Below are positions 1 to 6,848 of a stretch of DNA of 16,545 bases, in pieces. The notes beneath the pieces were generated by a model. The model searched no databases and had not been told where the DNA came from. It saw nothing but the letters and a program-made list of their open reading frames with translations. Location: the NCBI GenBank assembly GCA_002307245.1, contig DBTW01000110.1, positions 16,359 to 32,903 on the forward strand, written 5' to 3'. This DNA is from Spirochaetaceae bacterium UBA1306 (GTDB lineage Bacteria; Spirochaetota; Spirochaetia; Treponematales; Rectinemataceae). Positions within the stretch are counted from its first letter, which is position 1, and each line of letters opens with the position of its first letter. The position numbers and the translations under genes were made by a program.

Positions 1-101
1 GAGCCGCGCGCCCCCCGCGACGCGGAAGGGAGCGCCGCCAGGGCGTCCGGATGGTAGGTCCCAATGAAGCGCTTGTAGACCGACCTCTCGTCGCCGGTCC
101 C
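1..101 (-). other. Coding-like frame after the uxaC stop, cut by the window edge
   Basis: Reading the minus strand past the uxaC TAG in the same frame gives about 33 further codons without a stop up to the window edge. They have the G/C-rich third positions of the neighbouring genes and a protein-like composition (for example SVYKRFIGTYHPDAL). No ATG or GTG lies in any frame of this stretch, and the only TTG is in another frame with a poor translation. It could be the beginning of another gene with a start I cannot identify, a remnant, or the trace of a sequence error. I cannot assign a family. Confidence 0.3.
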
Positions 102-1550
102 CTAGTCCTCGATGCCGGGGATGCCGAAGTAGCCCCGGGCGTTGCGGTAGCAGACGTCCTTGATGATTCCGCCCAACGCGTCGAAATCCGAGGGCGCCTC
201 GCCCCGCTCCATCCAGCCGCCGACCAGGCGGCAGAGAACGCGCCTGAAGTACTCGTGCCTCGGGAAGGAAAGGAAGCTGCGCGAGTCGGTCAGCATGCCG
301 ACGAAGCGCGAGAGCAGCCCGAGGTTGGCGAGGGCGCGAAGCTGCTCGTCCATGCCGTCGATGTGGTCGTTGAACCACCACGAGGATCCGAGCTGCATCT
401 TTCCGGCCGCGGAGCCGTCCTGGAAGGCGCCCATGACGGTCGCCATCACCGCGTAATCGCCCGGGTTGAGCGAGTAGAGCACGGTCTTGGGCAGGAGTCC
501 GTCCCGCTCCAGGCCGTCGAGGAAGCTTGCCAGAGGCGCCGGCTTGACCGAATCGCCCACCGCGTCGTAGCCCGTATCGGGTCCCAGCTTGGCGAACATC
601 CGCGAATTGAGGTTCCGGACGCAGGCGAGGTGCAGCTGCATCGTCCAGCCGCGGCGGGCGTCCATGCGGCCGACCTCGAGGAGGAGGGCCGTCTTCAGCT
701 CTTCGGCCTCGTCGGGGGCGAGGGCGGATCCGGCAGCCGCCGCGGCCAGGGCGCGGCCGAAGAGCTCCTCAGCCCTGGCCGCGGGCACGGGCCGCCCGGG
801 AGCCTGGACGAGGGCGTGGTCGGAGAGTCGGCAGCCCATCTCGTGGAAGAAGGCGTGGCGCTTCTCGAGGGCCTCGACCAATGCCTTATAAGACCCGATC
901 TCGATCCCGGCTGCGGCGCCGAGCTTAGCGAGGTAGTCCTTCCAGGCCTTAAGGTTCTCTATCGCGAGGGCCTTGTCGGGCCTGTAGGCGGGCGCCATCG
1001 CGGGCTCGCCCGTGCCCGCGGCAGCGCCCGCGCGGTACTTCGCGTAGGCCGCGTGGTGCTCGAGGCCGTCCGCGGGATCGTCGGTCGTGCAGACGGCGAC
1101 GACCTTCATCTTGCGCAGGAGGCCGCGGGCCCCGAAGTCGGCTCCCGCAATCTTGCCGTTGCAGGTTTCCCAGATGCGCTCCGCGCTGGCCGCCGTGAGG
1201 GGCTCCCGCACGCCGAAGTAGCGCTGGAGCTCGAGGTGGGTCCAATGGTAGAGCGGGTTGCCGACGAGGCGCTCCACCGTCCGCACCCAGGCGAGGTAGG
1301 TCGCCTTGTCGGGCGCGTGCCCGGTGATGTCCTGCTCCGGTATCCCGTTGGAGCGCATCGCGCGCCACTTGTAGTGGTCGCCAGCGAGCCAGGCCTGGGC
1401 GAGGCTCGAGAACTTCGCGTCGTTCGCGATGTCGGCGGGCGGCAGGTGGCAGTGATAGTCGATGATCGGCATGCCCTCGGCGTAGCCGTGGAAGAGGCGC
1501 CGAGAGCTCTCGTCGGGGAGGAGGAAGTCATCCCCCATGAAATCGTCCAT
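102..1550 (-). CDS. uxaC: Glucuronate (uronate) isomerase UxaC
   Basis: Cytoplasmic uronate isomerase of the amidohydrolase superfamily. It interconverts D-glucuronate with D-fructuronate and D-galacturonate with D-tagaturonate, the entry step for saturated hexuronates. The 482-residue product is close to the usual ~470. The HxH metal motif is visible at residues 33-35 (DYHCHL), followed by family segments such as WTHLELQRYFG, MQLHLACVRNLN and GMLTDSRSFLSF; the C-terminus CYRNARGYFG is the usual family ending. I start at the ATG at 1550, giving MDDFMGDD; a second ATG four codons on lacks a ribosome site, and the open frame farther upstream runs into kduD. It is the last gene of the kdgK-kdgF-kduI-kduD-uxaC operon, 14 nt after kduD. 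The reductase and dehydratase needed to carry its product on to KDG are not in the window. Confidence 0.95.
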   Translation of the reverse strand: MDDFMGDDFLLPDESSRRLFHGYAEGMPIIDYHCHLPPADIANDAKFSSLAQAWLAGDHYKWRAMRSNGIPEQDITGHAPDKATYLAWVRTVERLVGNPLYHWTHLELQRYFGVREPLTAASAERIWETCNGKIAGADFGARGLLRKMKVVAVCTTDDPADGLEHHAAYAKYRAGAAAGTGEPAMAPAYRPDKALAIENLKAWKDYLAKLGAAAGIEIGSYKALVEALEKRHAFFHEMGCRLSDHALVQAPGRPVPAARAEELFGRALAAAAAGSALAPDEAEELKTALLLEVGRMDARRGWTMQLHLACVRNLNSRMFAKLGPDTGYDAVGDSVKPAPLASFLDGLERDGLLPKTVLYSLNPGDYAVMATVMGAFQDGSAAGKMQLGSSWWFNDHIDGMDEQLRALANLGLLSRFVGMLTDSRSFLSFPRHEYFRRVLCRLVGGWMERGEAPSDFDALGGIIKDVCYRNARGYFGIPGIED

Positions 1551-1564
1551 CGCTCCGCCTTCCC

Positions 1565-2335
1565 TTACCGGCCTAGCCAGCCGCCGTCGACCGCGACGAC
1601 GGAGCCGTTGAGGTAGTTCGAGGCGGCCGAAGCCAGGAAGACCACGGTCGGCGCGACGTCCGAGGGCTGGGCCCAAACGCCCGCGGGAATGCGCGCGGTG
1701 ATCGAGTCCTTGCGCTCCTCGTCGGCGCGGATCGGAGCGGTGTTCATCGTCTCCACGTAGCCGGGGGCGACGGCGTTGATCTGGATGTTGTGCTTGGCCC
1801 ACTCATTGGCCATCGACATCGTGATGCCGCGGATGCCGCTCTTCGAGGCGCAGTAGGAGGGCACGAACATGCCGCCCTGATAGGAGAGCATCGACGCGAT
1901 ATTGATGATCTTGCCGCCTGAGCCCTGCTTCAGGTACTGCCTCGCGACGGCCTGGGAGAGGAAGAATACCGTCTTGAGGTTGAGATTCATCACGTCGTCC
2001 CAGTCCTTCTCGGTGAAGTCGATGGCCGGGTGGCGGAGGATGGTGCCCGCGTTGTTGACGAGGATATCGATGTGGCCGAATTCCTTGACGGCGCGCTCGA
2101 CGATGCCGGGGATGGGTTCGAGGCCCATCAGGTTGGCCTTGAGATGGACGTACTTGCGCCCTGCCTGCCTGACCGCGGCGGCGGTCTCGTCGGCCAGGTC
2201 GGCGTAGGTGACGCCGAGGATGTCGGCGCCCGCCTGGGCGAGGGCGATCGCGTAGGCCTGCCCGAGGCCGCGCTCGGATCCGGTCACGATGGCCACCTTG
2301 CCGTCTAGCTTGAAGAGGTCCAGTACTCCTGCCAT
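1565..2335 (-). CDS. kduD: 2-dehydro-3-deoxy-D-gluconate 5-dehydrogenase KduD (SDR family)
   Basis: Short-chain dehydrogenase that reduces 2,5-diketo-3-deoxygluconate (DKII), the KduI product, to 2-keto-3-deoxygluconate using NAD(P)H in the cytoplasm. The 256-residue length is typical. The cofactor-binding TGSERGLGQ sits at residues 18-26, NNAG at 94-97, and the catalytic set is N119, S148, Y161 and K165 (YCASK). The N-terminus (LFKLDGKVAIVTG) and the C-terminus (VDGGWLGR) match KduD-type proteins. The start is supported by AAGGAG seven bases before the ATG. It lies 17 nt after kduI and 14 nt before uxaC, so it is almost surely cotranscribed. A related gluconate 5-dehydrogenase is the main alternative, but the adjacent kduI makes KduD much more likely. 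Confidence 0.93.
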   Translation of the reverse strand: MAGVLDLFKLDGKVAIVTGSERGLGQAYAIALAQAGADILGVTYADLADETAAAVRQAGRKYVHLKANLMGLEPIPGIVERAVKEFGHIDILVNNAGTILRHPAIDFTEKDWDDVMNLNLKTVFFLSQAVARQYLKQGSGGKIINIASMLSYQGGMFVPSYCASKSGIRGITMSMANEWAKHNIQINAVAPGYVETMNTAPIRADEERKDSITARIPAGVWAQPSDVAPTVVFLASAASNYLNGSVVAVDGGWLGR

Positions 2336-2352
2336 GTCGTTGCTCCTTGTGG

Positions 2353-3189
2353 TTAGCGGATGTCGGAAGGCGCGAGATTGTCCATGTCGTCGAAATTCTG
2401 GTTCTCGCCAGCCATGGCCCAGATGAAGGTATAGGCGCCCGTGCCCACGCCCGCGTGGATGGACCAGGAAGGGGATATGACCGCCTGCTCGTTGGCCATC
2501 ACGATGTGCCTCGTCTCGGCCGGCTGGCCGTGCATGTGGAAGACGCGCGAATTCTCGGCCATGTTGAAGTAGAGGTACACTTCCATGCGCCGCTCGTGCG
2601 TATGGCAGGGCCAGGTATTCCAGATCGATCCGGGCTCCAAGACGGTCATGCCCATCACGAGCTGGCAGCTCTTGCAGACGGCCGGATGGACGTACTGGTA
2701 GATCGTCCGCACGTTGCAGGTCTCCATCGCGCCGAGCTTGCGGGGGTTCGCCTTCGACTGCTCGATCTTGACGGACGGATAGCTCTGGTGGGCCGGGCTG
2801 CTCACGATGTAGAACTTGGCGGGGTCGGCCGGGTTCGCGCTCTCGAAGCCGATCGAGGCGGCGCCCATGCCGACGTAGATGCCGTCGTTCTTGGCGAGCT
2901 CGGTGGCCTGGCCGTCGACGATGATGCGGCCGGGGCTGCCGATGTTGATGACGCCGAGCTCTCGTCGGTCGAGGAAGCGCTCGGTGCCGAGCTCCTTGCC
3001 GCCGACGAGCTCCAGCCGCTGGGCCTTGGGGCTAGCGCCGCCGAAGATGACGCGGTCCACGTGGGTATAGGCGAGGTTGAGCTCGCCTGGAACGAAAATC
3101 CGCTCGACCAGGAAATGCTTCCGGAGCTCGGCGGTATCGTAGCGTCTGACGTCGTCCGGATGATTGCCGTAACGCATGTCCAGTTTCAT
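2353..3189 (-). CDS. kduI: 5-dehydro-4-deoxy-D-glucuronate (DKI) isomerase KduI
   Basis: Metal-dependent cupin isomerase that converts 5-keto-4-deoxyuronate (DKI), formed from the unsaturated ends of pectin-type breakdown products, into 2,5-diketo-3-deoxygluconate (DKII) for KduD. The product has 278 residues, the same length as I recall for the E. coli enzyme. The metal ligands fall at H196, H198 and E203 in WPCHTHERRMEVYLYF and at H245 in SWSIHAGVG, the numbering I know for E. coli KduI. The ATG is preceded by GGAG at a proper distance. It lies 10 nt after kdgF and 17 nt before kduD. The pairing of kdgF, kduI and kduD points to unsaturated uronates as real substrates of the locus, not only free glucuronate. 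Confidence 0.96.
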   Translation of the reverse strand: MKLDMRYGNHPDDVRRYDTAELRKHFLVERIFVPGELNLAYTHVDRVIFGGASPKAQRLELVGGKELGTERFLDRRELGVINIGSPGRIIVDGQATELAKNDGIYVGMGAASIGFESANPADPAKFYIVSSPAHQSYPSVKIEQSKANPRKLGAMETCNVRTIYQYVHPAVCKSCQLVMGMTVLEPGSIWNTWPCHTHERRMEVYLYFNMAENSRVFHMHGQPAETRHIVMANEQAVISPSWSIHAGVGTGAYTFIWAMAGENQNFDDMDNLAPSDIR

Positions 3190-3199
3190 GTTGGCTCCT

Positions 3200-3538
3200 T
3201 CACTTCTTGAGGAAATCCTCGCGCTGGGGCGAGAAGGTATCGAGGAGGCGGCCCTCGGCGACGCAGACCGTGCCGTGGCGGGCGCCGCCCGGGATGAAGA
3301 CCGTGTCGCCGGGCTTCAGCGTGCGCGTCTCCGCCCCCACCGTGAAGCGGAATTCGCCGGCCAGGCAGTAGGTGGCCTGGTCGTGGGGATGCTCGTGCTC
3401 GGCCCCTACTCCGCCCGAGGCGAAGAAGACCTCGACTAGCATGAGCTTGCCGCCATGGGCGCGGACCTTGCGCGAAGTCTTGCCCGGATCCAGCGCCTCG
3501 CGCTCGATGTCGCCGTCAGGATAGAAAATCTTCTCCAT
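3200..3538 (-). CDS. kdgF: KdgF-like cupin, unsaturated uronate linearisation
   Basis: Small single-domain cupin of 112 residues. KdgF proteins turn the cyclic 4,5-unsaturated uronate produced by pectate and alginate lyases into linear 5-keto-4-deoxyuronate, the KduI substrate. The metal site is visible as HEHPHDQ with H48, H50 and Q54, plus H88 in PGGARHGTV; the family-like ending SPQREDFL is also present. I start at the ATG at 3538 because GGAGG lies four bases upstream; an in-frame ATG at 3550 would add MGGV but has only a poor ribosome site. It sits between kdgK (18 nt) and kduI (10 nt). By fold alone it could be another small cupin, but sequence pattern and location agree on KdgF. Confidence 0.86.
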   Translation of the reverse strand: MEKIFYPDGDIEREALDPGKTSRKVRAHGGKLMLVEVFFASGGVGAEHEHPHDQATYCLAGEFRFTVGAETRTLKPGDTVFIPGGARHGTVCVAEGRLLDTFSPQREDFLKK

Positions 3539-3556
3539 GACACCTCCCATGCCGAG

Positions 3557-4594
3557 CTACCTGCTCACGCGCCCGGAGCCGTCGCCGGCCGCGAGCCGCT
3601 CTATTTCCTCGCGCGTGGCTAAATTGAAATCCCCGGGTATTGAATGCTTCAGGGCGGAGGCGGCCACGGCGAATTCCAGGGCCTTGGCCTCGTCTCCGTA
3701 CTCGAGCAGGCCGTAGATGAGACCGGCCGCGAAGGAATCGCCGCCGCCGACGCGATCGACGATGTCCTCGAGCTCGTAGGCCTTGGAATGCAGGAAGCCG
3801 GACTTGCCGAGGAGGACGGCCGACCAGCCATTACGATCGGCCGACTTGCTCTCGCGAAGGGTCACCGCGACGATTCCGACCTGAGGATAGGCTTGCTTCG
3901 CGCTCTCGGCCATCGCCCGGTAGGCCTCGCAGCCCACCTTTCCCTTGGAAGGATCGGCGCCGCCGGCCGCCGGCGATATGCCGAGGCCGAGCTGGAGGTC
4001 CTCCTCGTTCGCGATGATGACATCGGCGAGCTCCGCCAGCTTGCCCATCATCTCGGGGGCCTTCACTCCGTAGTTCCAGAGCTTCTTGCGGTAATTAAGA
4101 TCGACCGACACCTTGGCGCCGGCAGCCCGGGCGGCCTTCGCCGCCTCGATGGAGGCCTCCGCGGCCGAGCGCGAGAGCGCGGGCGTGATGCCCGTGACGT
4201 GGAACCAATCGGCCCCCGCCATGATCGCGCCCCAGTCGAAATCGCCCGGCTTCATCGCCGAGGCGGCGCTGCCGGAGCGATCGTATGCCACCAAGGAGGC
4301 GCGCTGATCGGCGCCCGTCTCGAGAAAGTAGATGCCGGTGCGCTCCGCCGTCCTGCGGACCCGGGATACGTCCACGCCATGGGCCCGCAGTGATCGGATC
4401 GCCGCGTCCCCGACGGCGTCCTTGGAAAGGGCGCCCACGAAACGGGCATCTTGCCCGAGGATGGAAAGGGATACGGCGACATTGGCCTCGCCCCCGCCGA
4501 AGGTCGCCTCGAGCAGGGGGGACTGGAACAGGCGCTCGTGTGAGGGCGACTTGAGCCTGAGCATGAGCTCGCCGAATGTAACGATTTTCTTCAC
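3557..4594 (-). CDS. kdgK: 2-keto-3-deoxygluconate kinase KdgK (PfkB/ribokinase family)
   Basis: Cytoplasmic sugar kinase that phosphorylates 2-keto-3-deoxygluconate (KDG) to KDPG with ATP, feeding the divergent aldolase. The 345-residue product has the PfkB fold: FGGGEANVA at residues 32-40, DLNYRKKLW at 165-173 in the substrate region, and the second PfkB signature DRVGGGDSFAAG at 280-291 with the catalytic base D286. The start is a GTG (MKKIVTFGELMLRL) with AGAGGTG five bases upstream; the frame is open farther up, across the promoter region, but no better start is seen. It is the first gene of the five-gene minus-strand operon. Family members acting on fructose or ribose are possible in principle, but KDG is by far the best fit here. 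Confidence 0.93.
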   Translation of the reverse strand: MKKIVTFGELMLRLKSPSHERLFQSPLLEATFGGGEANVAVSLSILGQDARFVGALSKDAVGDAAIRSLRAHGVDVSRVRRTAERTGIYFLETGADQRASLVAYDRSGSAASAMKPGDFDWGAIMAGADWFHVTGITPALSRSAAEASIEAAKAARAAGAKVSVDLNYRKKLWNYGVKAPEMMGKLAELADVIIANEEDLQLGLGISPAAGGADPSKGKVGCEAYRAMAESAKQAYPQVGIVAVTLRESKSADRNGWSAVLLGKSGFLHSKAYELEDIVDRVGGGDSFAAGLIYGLLEYGDEAKALEFAVAASALKHSIPGDFNLATREEIERLAAGDGSGRVSR

Positions 4595-4615
4595 GGGGAC
4601 ACCTCTGGGAAAACC

Positions 4616-4644
4616 ACTATAACACGGGGGCGATGGGCGTGCAA
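4616..4644 (-). promoter_or_regulatory. Probable sigma-70 type promoter of the kdgK operon
   Basis: On the minus strand a TATAGT -10 box (4616-4621) is separated by 17 bp from TTGCAC (4639-4644), a partial -35 box. Transcription would begin near 4609, giving a leader of about 15 nt before the GTG of kdgK. Assigned by eye from consensus similarity. Confidence 0.5.
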
Positions 4645-4653
4645 TATCATTTT

Positions 4654-4668
4654 TGGAACCTCGTTCCA
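4654..4668. promoter_or_regulatory. Palindromic operator between kdgK and kdgA
   Basis: TGGAAC-CTC-GTTCCA is a perfect inverted repeat (6 bp arms, 3 bp centre) in the 124 bp divergent region. It covers roughly -45 to -31 of the predicted kdgA promoter and lies just upstream of the predicted kdgK -35 box, so one bound regulator could control both directions. The TGGAA...TTCCA form resembles sites of IclR-family regulators, the family that includes KdgR, but no regulator gene of this family is in the window. No second copy was seen. Confidence 0.6.
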
Positions 4669-4686
4669 TTTCTAGATAGTATGCGC

Positions 4687-4692
4687 TATACT
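4687..4692 (+). promoter_or_regulatory. Probable -10 element of the kdgA promoter
   Basis: TATACT lies 26 bp before the kdgA start and just upstream of the strong ribosome site AGGAGG (4707-4712). There is no good -35 match at 17 bp; the expected position overlaps the 4654-4668 palindrome, suggesting control by a bound factor. Confidence 0.45.
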
Positions 4693-4718
4693 CGCGACTG
4701 GATTCGAGGAGGGAGCGC

Positions 4719-5696
4719 ATGAACGAACTGCTAAACCGCATCGGCGAGATAGGACTCGTACCGGTGGTCAAGATCGAGGGCGAGGGAAAAGACGAGATAG
4801 GCGCGAAGGCCCTGGGCCTAGCGAGGGCCCTCGCGGCGGGCGGACTTCCCGTGGCCGAGATCACCTATCGGACCAAGGCGGCGCCCGACGCCATACGGGC
4901 CATCGCCGAGAGGGCGCCGGAGCTCCTCGTGGGCGCCGGCACCATCACCTCCGCCGAGCTCGCAAAGTCGGCCATCGAGGCGGGCGCCAAGTTCGTTGTC
5001 TGCCCCGCCTGGGACGAGGGCGTAGTGGAGCTCTGCCTCGAGCGCGGCGTGCCCGTCCTGCCCGGGACCTCGGGGCCCGACGGGGTCGCCCGAGGACTGG
5101 CCAAGGGCCTCGAGGCCGTGAAGTTCTTCCCGGCCGAGGCCTCGGGCGGCGTCGCGATGCTCGACGCCCTCTCCGGGCCCTTCGGCTCCATGCTCTTCGT
5201 GCCCACCGGCGGTATCGACGCCTCGAATATCGGGGCCTACGCGCGGCGCAAGCAGGTCCTCGCGATCGGCGGATCGTGGATGGTGAAAACCGAGCTCATC
5301 GAAGCCGGCGACTGGGCGGGCATCGAGAGGCTCTGCCGAGAGGCCGTGCTGGCCCTCCACGGCTTCTCCTTCGCCCACATGGGCGTGAATGGCTCCGGGG
5401 CCGAGCAGGCGGCCAAGGACGCCGCGGCTTTCGCCTCGCTCTTCGGCTTCGCGTCGAGGGAAGGCTCGGGCTCGATCTTTATGTCCGAGCTCATCGAGCT
5501 CCTGAAGGCGCCTTTCCGAGGCGAGATGGGGCATATCGCGATCAGGTGCAACAGCATCGAGCGCGCCCTTCCCTATCTCGCGGCCAGGGGCGTCTCCGCC
5601 GCGGCCGAGACGATGAAGAGCGACAAGGGCGTCATCAAGTCAGGCTATCTCGAGCTTTCGATAGGCGGCTTCGCGATACACCTGCTCCGAGCCTAA
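4719..5696 (+). CDS. kdgA: KDPG/KHG aldolase fused to a C-terminal VOC-like domain
   Basis: Class I aldolase that cleaves 2-keto-3-deoxy-6-phosphogluconate to pyruvate and glyceraldehyde-3-phosphate, the last step of the local pathway. Residues 1-212 match the Eda/KdgA fold: catalytic E47 in VAEITYRT, VGAGTI at 71-76, the Schiff-base lysine K135 in VKFFPAEA, the phosphate-binding PTGGI at 162-166 and IGGSW at 183-187. Residues 213-325 are additional to the ~210-residue family norm and look like a half-size glyoxalase/VOC domain (FSFAHMGVN, then GHIAIRCNSIERALPYLAARG and a closing GGFAIHLL). AGGAGG six bases upstream supports the ATG. It is the only plus-strand gene, divergent from kdgK. Aldolases with this type of tail occur in some anaerobes as I recall; the role of the tail is not established. 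Confidence 0.92.
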   Translation: MNELLNRIGEIGLVPVVKIEGEGKDEIGAKALGLARALAAGGLPVAEITYRTKAAPDAIRAIAERAPELLVGAGTITSAELAKSAIEAGAKFVVCPAWDEGVVELCLERGVPVLPGTSGPDGVARGLAKGLEAVKFFPAEASGGVAMLDALSGPFGSMLFVPTGGIDASNIGAYARRKQVLAIGGSWMVKTELIEAGDWAGIERLCREAVLALHGFSFAHMGVNGSGAEQAAKDAAAFASLFGFASREGSGSIFMSELIELLKAPFRGEMGHIAIRCNSIERALPYLAARGVSAAAETMKSDKGVIKSGYLELSIGGFAIHLLRA

Positions 5697-5703
5697 AAGC
5701 CCG

Positions 5704-5734
5704 CGGGAGCCTCAGGCAGAGACCGAGGCTCCCG
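5704..5734. terminator. Hairpin shared by convergent kdgA and lipoprotein gene
   Basis: CGGGAGCCTC (5704-5713) and GAGGCTCCCG (5725-5734) form a perfect 10 bp stem with an 11 nt loop between the two stop codons. On the minus strand a short TTTT follows a few bases after the stem; the plus strand has no T run. A bidirectional terminator is the natural reading. Confidence 0.7.
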
Positions 5735-5747
5735 ATCCTCTCCGACG

Positions 5748-6605
5748 CTACTGGCCGCTCCCCCAGGTGAGCGTGACGCCGACCTGGGGATTCCTAAAAT
5801 TTACCGTGGGCTTGCAATAGGCGCTCACCGCCGCATCGGTATTGCCGGACTCGGGGGTGTTCCAATATACGCCGGTACGGGTTCCGATCTGCACGGTTGA
5901 GGCTCCCAGCGACGATGCATCATAGAGCTGGATGATGCCGGTATATCCTTGGCCCCAATTATAGGTCACCGAGCCCGTGGTCGCGGGAGCCGTCTGCGAG
6001 TAGCTGATGCTCCAGGCCTGCTTCATCAGCGTCGACGCGCTCGACGCGAGCGGAGTGGTGTCGCTGCCCTTGAACATCACGTTCTGAAGGAAGACGACGT
6101 AGGGACAACCCGTGTTCCCGTCGACCGTAATGGTGTAGCTCGCGCCGAGAGCCACCGTCGTCGGCGCGGTGATATTGAATGTCGAATTCGTCAGGCTAAT
6201 ATCGACGTTCGTGGTGGCGCCCGAGGCGACGACGACGCCCGTCTTGTATCCGGTGCCGTAGAGGTCCGCGGAGCTCGCATCGTACTTGCTGCCCGCGAGA
6301 ACGACGACCGTGTAGGTGCCCGAGGGCACTTCAAGCGAGCCGCCGGAAGCCAGGTTAGCCTTGGCGTAAATGGCCCCGACGCCGTTGTAGACGAGCAGGT
6401 CGTAATAGTTCACGTTGGCCTTGGCGAAGGCGATGTCGACCAGGCCCCGGCTACCCGCTGCGGGAAGGGTGACTTGGATCGTCCCCTTCTCGCCCTCCAC
6501 TACTGCCTGGCTCGAGGCTCCGGACGCTGGATTCGAGCATCCGGCCGTGAGCGCCACGACGGCTGCCGCGGCGGCGCATAAGGCAAAATTCCCTACTCTG
6601 CCCAT
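5748..6605 (-). CDS. Putative exported lipoprotein of unknown function
   Basis: A 285-residue protein with a lipoprotein signal peptide: MGRVGNF, a hydrophobic alanine-rich stretch and the lipobox LTAGC with the modified cysteine at residue 23. The mature part is rich in Gly, Ser, Thr, Val and Tyr with few charges, and its alternating pattern (GTYTVVVLAGSKY, ATTNVDISLTNSTF, ASYTITVDG) suggests beta-sandwich folding, as in surface proteins. Two cysteines occur (in GCPYV and AYCKP). I recognise no family. AAGGAG six bases upstream supports the ATG. It stands alone, convergent with kdgA and downstream of the hybrid kinase gene. A polysaccharide-binding surface role would suit the locus but nothing in the sequence shows it. 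Confidence 0.8.
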   Translation of the reverse strand: MGRVGNFALCAAAAAVVALTAGCSNPASGASSQAVVEGEKGTIQVTLPAAGSRGLVDIAFAKANVNYYDLLVYNGVGAIYAKANLASGGSLEVPSGTYTVVVLAGSKYDASSADLYGTGYKTGVVVASGATTNVDISLTNSTFNITAPTTVALGASYTITVDGNTGCPYVVFLQNVMFKGSDTTPLASSASTLMKQAWSISYSQTAPATTGSVTYNWGQGYTGIIQLYDASSLGASTVQIGTRTGVYWNTPESGNTDAAVSAYCKPTVNFRNPQVGVTLTWGSGQ

Positions 6606-6633
6606 TTACGACTCCTTTCTATCGATTCGATTA

Positions 6634-6672
6634 CAGACCGAAGGAGGGGCTTGATCCCCTCGCGCGGTTCTG
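6634..6672 (-). promoter_or_regulatory. Imperfect hairpin in the lipoprotein gene leader
   Basis: GAGGGG/CCCCTC (6644-6649 and 6656-6661, six-base loop) is extended by CCG/CGG and CAGA/TCTG pairs below a 3x3 internal loop and one bulge, 13 pairs in all. It ends about 28 nt before the lipoprotein ATG. It does not match a riboswitch class that I know; a role in translation or message stability is inference. Confidence 0.45.
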
Positions 6673-6675
6673 TTC

Positions 6676-6697
6676 GCCGAAGAATCTAGCCTCCGGC
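6676..6697 (-). promoter_or_regulatory. Second hairpin next to the leader hairpin
   Basis: GCCGGAG and CTTCGGC (minus strand) form a 7 bp stem with one G-T pair and an 8 nt loop. It lies only 3 nt from the hairpin at 6634-6672, so the two would stack in tandem upstream of the lipoprotein start. Confidence 0.4.
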
Positions 6698-6786
6698 TAC
6701 TTATGATTCATCCACCGACAAGAAGGATTCCAGGGACTCGGCGGATCCAGCGGGTATGAGGTCGCAACTTTTGGCTAAGAAAGGAA

Positions 6787-6800
6787 TTGCCACTCGGCAA
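6787..6800 (-). terminator. Weak hairpin after the hybrid kinase gene
   Basis: TTGCC and GGCAA (5 bp stem, 4 nt loop) lie 49 nt beyond the kinase stop and are followed on the minus strand by the pyrimidine-rich TTCCTTTCTT. It may end the kinase transcript. The rest of the 6606-6848 gap holds the leader hairpins; I see no convincing promoter boxes in it. Confidence 0.35.
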
Positions 6801-6848
6801 AAAGCGCGGAAGAGGGCTTATGTATGAGGGAGAGAAGAGGGGGAAGAA

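Noticed and set aside
51..1616. A 521-codon open frame on the plus strand opposite uxaC
   Set aside because: It is antisense to a clearly identified enzyme. In GC-rich DNA the strand opposite a gene often stays open; the translation is Arg/Val/Gly/Glu-rich without motifs.
1551..1802. N-terminal extension of uxaC into kduD
   Set aside because: The added residues are an out-of-frame reading of kduD; the short start at 1550 gives the normal family length.
4595..4864. N-terminal extension of kdgK across the divergent promoter
   Set aside because: It would overlap kdgA and its promoter; the kinase fold begins exactly at the GTG at 4594.
6621..6631. Short palindrome ATCGATTCGAT before the lipoprotein start as an operator
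   Set aside because: An 11 bp palindrome alone between the ribosome site and a leader hairpin is not enough to call a binding site.
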